Source of the DNA: Kitasatospora atroaurantiaca
GTDB taxonomy: Bacteria > Actinomycetota > Actinomycetes > Streptomycetales > Streptomycetaceae
Direction: 5' to 3'
Assembly: GCF_007828955.1 (NCBI RefSeq)
Contig: NZ_VIVR01000001.1
Coordinates: 7,378,001-7,442,000, forward strand
Length of the DNA: 64,000 nucleotides
Positions 62,142 through 64,000 of the stretch are shown here, piece after piece (the stretch's first letter is position 1; every line of letters begins with the position of its first letter). The position numbers were made by a program, and so were the translations under genes. Below the pieces are notes generated by a model. That model was not told the origin of the DNA, made no database searches, and was given only the letters and a program-made list of their open reading frames with translations.

Positions 62142-62207
62142 GCCCACGGCAACCAGCGCTCCGAGTGGGACGCCGGCTGCCGCTTCGATTTCGAGAACCC
62201 TCGGTGA
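62142..62207 (+). pseudogene. Short 3' fragment of the FMN-reductase-like gene
   Basis: Bases 62142-62201 match 9179-9238 with only two or so differences and encode AHGNQRSEWDAGCRFDFENP. The end is CGGTGA instead of the full C terminus. About 60 bp, the shortest of the four copies. Confidence 0.9.
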
Positions 62208-62401
62208 CGGCATCGACGGCCGTCACCCCAGGCGGCCGTGGGTGGATTCCGGGGCGTAGTGCCTGTGAGTGGCTGCTGCTGATCGAGCTGAGCCGGGCCT
62301 CTGCGGGCGCTCCTACGTCTGCGCCGGCAGGGATGCCCGTGGGTACGACAACCGAGGGCTCGAACTGCGTTGCGCGCCCGGCAAGATCTCTGAGAGTGGC
62401 C
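62208..62401. other. Spacer without recognised gene
   Basis: 194 bp between the reductase fragment and the trmO stop. Nothing coding or structured was recognised. Confidence 0.4.
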
Positions 62402-62818
62402 CTAGCGTTCGGTGCTCCGGCCCAATACCGGCTTGACGTCCAATACGGGGGTGCCGTTCAGGGCCTCGAGGTTACTGACCCGGATCCGCAGACCTTCGAC
62501 GGCCAGGATGGTGACCCGGTGCAGGCCGATGGGGTTGGGGCGGTCCGGCGAGCGGGTGGCGAAGACACCGGTCTCCGGGCGGGAGAGGTCCCCGCGCGGG
62601 TGGACAGCGAGCACCTCGCGGTCGGCGCGGTGGAGCCAGGTGAGCAGCAGGACGTCTTGTCCCACCTCCAGGTCCCGCAGACCCTGGGCCACCGAGGGGT
62701 CGAAGACCAGCCAGACGTCCGGTCCGCCCTCGTCGCCCTGCTTGGGTGCCTCCGCCCGCTCCAGAAGCGGTGACTCCACCCAGCCGATCGTCCGTACCTG
62801 GTACTGCCCGTCCGCCAT
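62402..62818 (-). CDS. trmO: TrmO/TsaA-like tRNA methyltransferase
   Basis: A 138-residue protein of the UPF0066/TrmO fold, which N6-methylates t6A37 in tRNA using S-adenosylmethionine. Family sequence is clear: YQVRTIGWVESPL, VWLVFDPSVAQGLRDLEVGQDVLLLTWLHRADR, GVFATRSPDRPNPIGLHRVTILAVEG (RxPxRPNPIG, the hallmark) and LEALNGTPVLDVKP (DGTPVLDIKP motif). Short, one-domain version. GAGAGGAGAG precedes ATG 62818. Confidence 0.92.
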   Translation of the reverse strand: MADGQYQVRTIGWVESPLLERAEAPKQGDEGGPDVWLVFDPSVAQGLRDLEVGQDVLLLTWLHRADREVLAVHPRGDLSRPETGVFATRSPDRPNPIGLHRVTILAVEGLRIRVSNLEALNGTPVLDVKPVLGRSTER

Positions 62819-63042
62819 TGCTCTCCTCTCGGCGACACCGAGTCTAGGGGGCCGCCTGTGGACCGTGGCGGAGCCGAGCAGGGCGGCCAGGGGATACGAC
62901 CGCCCCCCGATCCGGTCGCGCTCCCGTTGAGGTGAGTGATGGTCACGGGTCCGGACCTCGTGGCCTTCCTGCACGGCGCCCCCGCCTCCGCAGTAACGGG
63001 CATCGAGACACCGCTGTGGACCGAGATCCGTTCCTCCCGGGA
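62819..63042. other. Intergenic region, no gene seen
   Basis: 224 bp between the Rieske oxygenase stop and trmO start, same orientation. No clear hairpin or coding pattern. Confidence 0.4.
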
Positions 63043-64000
63043 CTATCCGTGACCGGCGGACCCGTCGGCCGCCGGGCCGGGGCCTTCCGGGAAGCCGTTG
63101 ACGCTCGGCGGCGCGCCCTGTGGTCCACCCACGCCGAGTTGCTCGGGACGGAGGGGCACGCCGTTGGTCCGCAGGACGTCGCGGACGTCCAGGATCAACG
63201 GGAACACCTCGTGGTTCCGGTCCTCGCCCTGTTCGTCCCAGGCCCGCTGCTCGGCCTCGACCGCCATCCGGTCCTGTGCGAACACCCGCTCGGTGAAGCG
63301 CCGGATCAGCGGCCACGCCAAGTGGATCACCCCGGGGACCGGCGGCTTCGCGATCATCAGCAGGCCGTAGGCGTGGTTGGTGCGCTGGTCGGCATCCTCC
63401 GGCACGTAGGCCGCCCAGAGGGAGAACGCCGGGAGTTCGGCACCGTCGGGAACGGCCTGAAGGGTCTGGTACGGGTACTCGGCGCGGATGGTGACGACGT
63501 CGGGTTTCTGCCGCCCGCCGAGCCCCTCGGCGGCCAGCAGACCGGCACCGCGGTCCTTCCTGCCCCCGGCGGGGACGAACAGGTAGCGGGCCTCGACGAA
63601 CCGCGGACCGCGCTCGTACCCCAGAAGCTCGGGCTGGATCCTGCCCAGCACACCCCGGTGCAGGAACTGGTGGTTCATGTCCAGCAGGTTCTCGTGCATG
63701 AAGGAGTAGTGGCACCGCACGGTGCGGGAGAACGTCATGGTTCGGTGCGTGGCCGCATGGAACTCGGGTAGCACCGGAAACGGCGTCCCTTCGGCCTTCC
63801 CCGGGGCGCCGGGGAAGACGAACACCAGGCCGTAGGCCTCACGGACCGGGTATGACCGCACGCCGCGCGGCGGCCGCTCGCACCCCTTGGGCAGATACGG
63901 GATCTGCGAGATGTGGCCGTTTCCGCGGTAGGCCCAGGCGTGGTAGCAGCAGCGCAGCGCCTCCCCCTCCACGACGCCCAGGCTCAGGGGCACCTGGCGG
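63043..64000 (-). CDS. Rieske [2Fe-2S] aromatic-ring-hydroxylating-type oxygenase, partial (5' end beyond window)
   Basis: The last ~318 residues of a Rieske non-haem iron oxygenase; the start lies beyond 64000. ALRCCYHAWAYRGNGHI is the second half of the Rieske motif (C-x2-H), with the first C-x-H outside the window. VREAYGLVFVFPG follows as usual. The catalytic domain has NLLDMNHQFLHRGVLG, where Asp/His residues (D-M-N-H...H) fit the mononuclear iron facial triad, and a long C-terminal part. It could oxidise an aromatic ring, demethylate or act in natural-product tailoring. No reductase or ferredoxin gene is seen within the window. Confidence 0.88.
   Translation of the reverse strand, partial: RQVPLSLGVVEGEALRCCYHAWAYRGNGHISQIPYLPKGCERPPRGVRSYPVREAYGLVFVFPGAPGKAEGTPFPVLPEFHAATHRTMTFSRTVRCHYSFMHENLLDMNHQFLHRGVLGRIQPELLGYERGPRFVEARYLFVPAGGRKDRGAGLLAAEGLGGRQKPDVVTIRAEYPYQTLQAVPDGAELPAFSLWAAYVPEDADQRTNHAYGLLMIAKPPVPGVIHLAWPLIRRFTERVFAQDRMAVEAEQRAWDEQGEDRNHEVFPLILDVRDVLRTNGVPLRPEQLGVGGPQGAPPSVNGFPEGPGPAADGSAGHG

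Overview
The window is GC-rich DNA typical of an actinomycete of the Streptomyces/Kitasatospora group. Evidence for this is the strong G/C bias at third codon positions, GTG starts, many secreted glycoside hydrolases, LacI/GntR/TetR regulators, a multidomain SpoIIE-type phosphatase, a CebR-type operator and a DasR-like site. No rRNA, tRNA or CRISPR array was seen. Assignments rest on reading protein motifs; no database search was run.

Layout. 0-8 kb: a proline-rich membrane protein, a small hypothetical protein, a TetR regulator divergent from a nitronate monooxygenase, an ATP-grasp (PGM1-like) ligase convergent with an adenylation enzyme carrying a C-terminal membrane domain, a secreted HNH nuclease and a glutathione peroxidase. 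8.5-14.5 kb: an accessory stretch between an intact NADPH-dependent FMN-reductase-like gene and a broken copy of it, holding an alpha/beta hydrolase, an IS110-family element, an MFS exporter with a MarR-type palindrome and a QatC-like fragment. 14.6-17.1 kb: a PAS-PAS-GAF-PP2C-ATPase phosphatase. 17.2-23.9 kb: a probable L-fucose/fuconate catabolic operon (dehydratase, SDR, CUT2 ABC transporter) divergent from a GntR/FCD regulator.

24-47.4 kb: a plant cell wall degradation island. It contains a decayed cellobiose (ceb-like) locus whose binding-protein gene is fused to a GH1 gene with the permeases gone, a CE1-type esterase with CBM13, a GH10 pseudogene, GH9 cellulase, GH62 arabinofuranosidase, GH10 and GH11 xylanases, an alditol oxidase, and a complete bxlEFGA-like xylobiose transporter/GH3 xylosidase operon with a LacI repressor. 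Three operator families recur: TGGGAGCGCTCCCA (CebR type), GAAANTTTC (xylanase/bxl type) and TGTTAGCGCTAACA.

45.5-51 kb is rich in gene remnants (PAS domain, quinone oxidoreductase tail, ABC exporter, PD-(D/E)XK-like protein, FMN-reductase fragment) around one intact RibD/DHFR-like gene. 51-64 kb holds an arginase-family protein divergent from a glutamate-synthase-like FMN enzyme, a GH18 chitinase with a DasR-like site and a clear promoter, an FHA-FAD monooxygenase fusion next to a VWA protein, a PIG-L deacetylase, a TrmO homologue and a Rieske oxygenase running off the right edge.

The most unusual observations are four co-oriented copies or fragments of one FMN-reductase-like gene at accessory junctions, the adenylation-plus-membrane enzyme facing a PGM1-like ligase, the FHA-flavoprotein/VWA pair, and the decayed ceb locus whose regulator site is still repeated at the GH9 gene.
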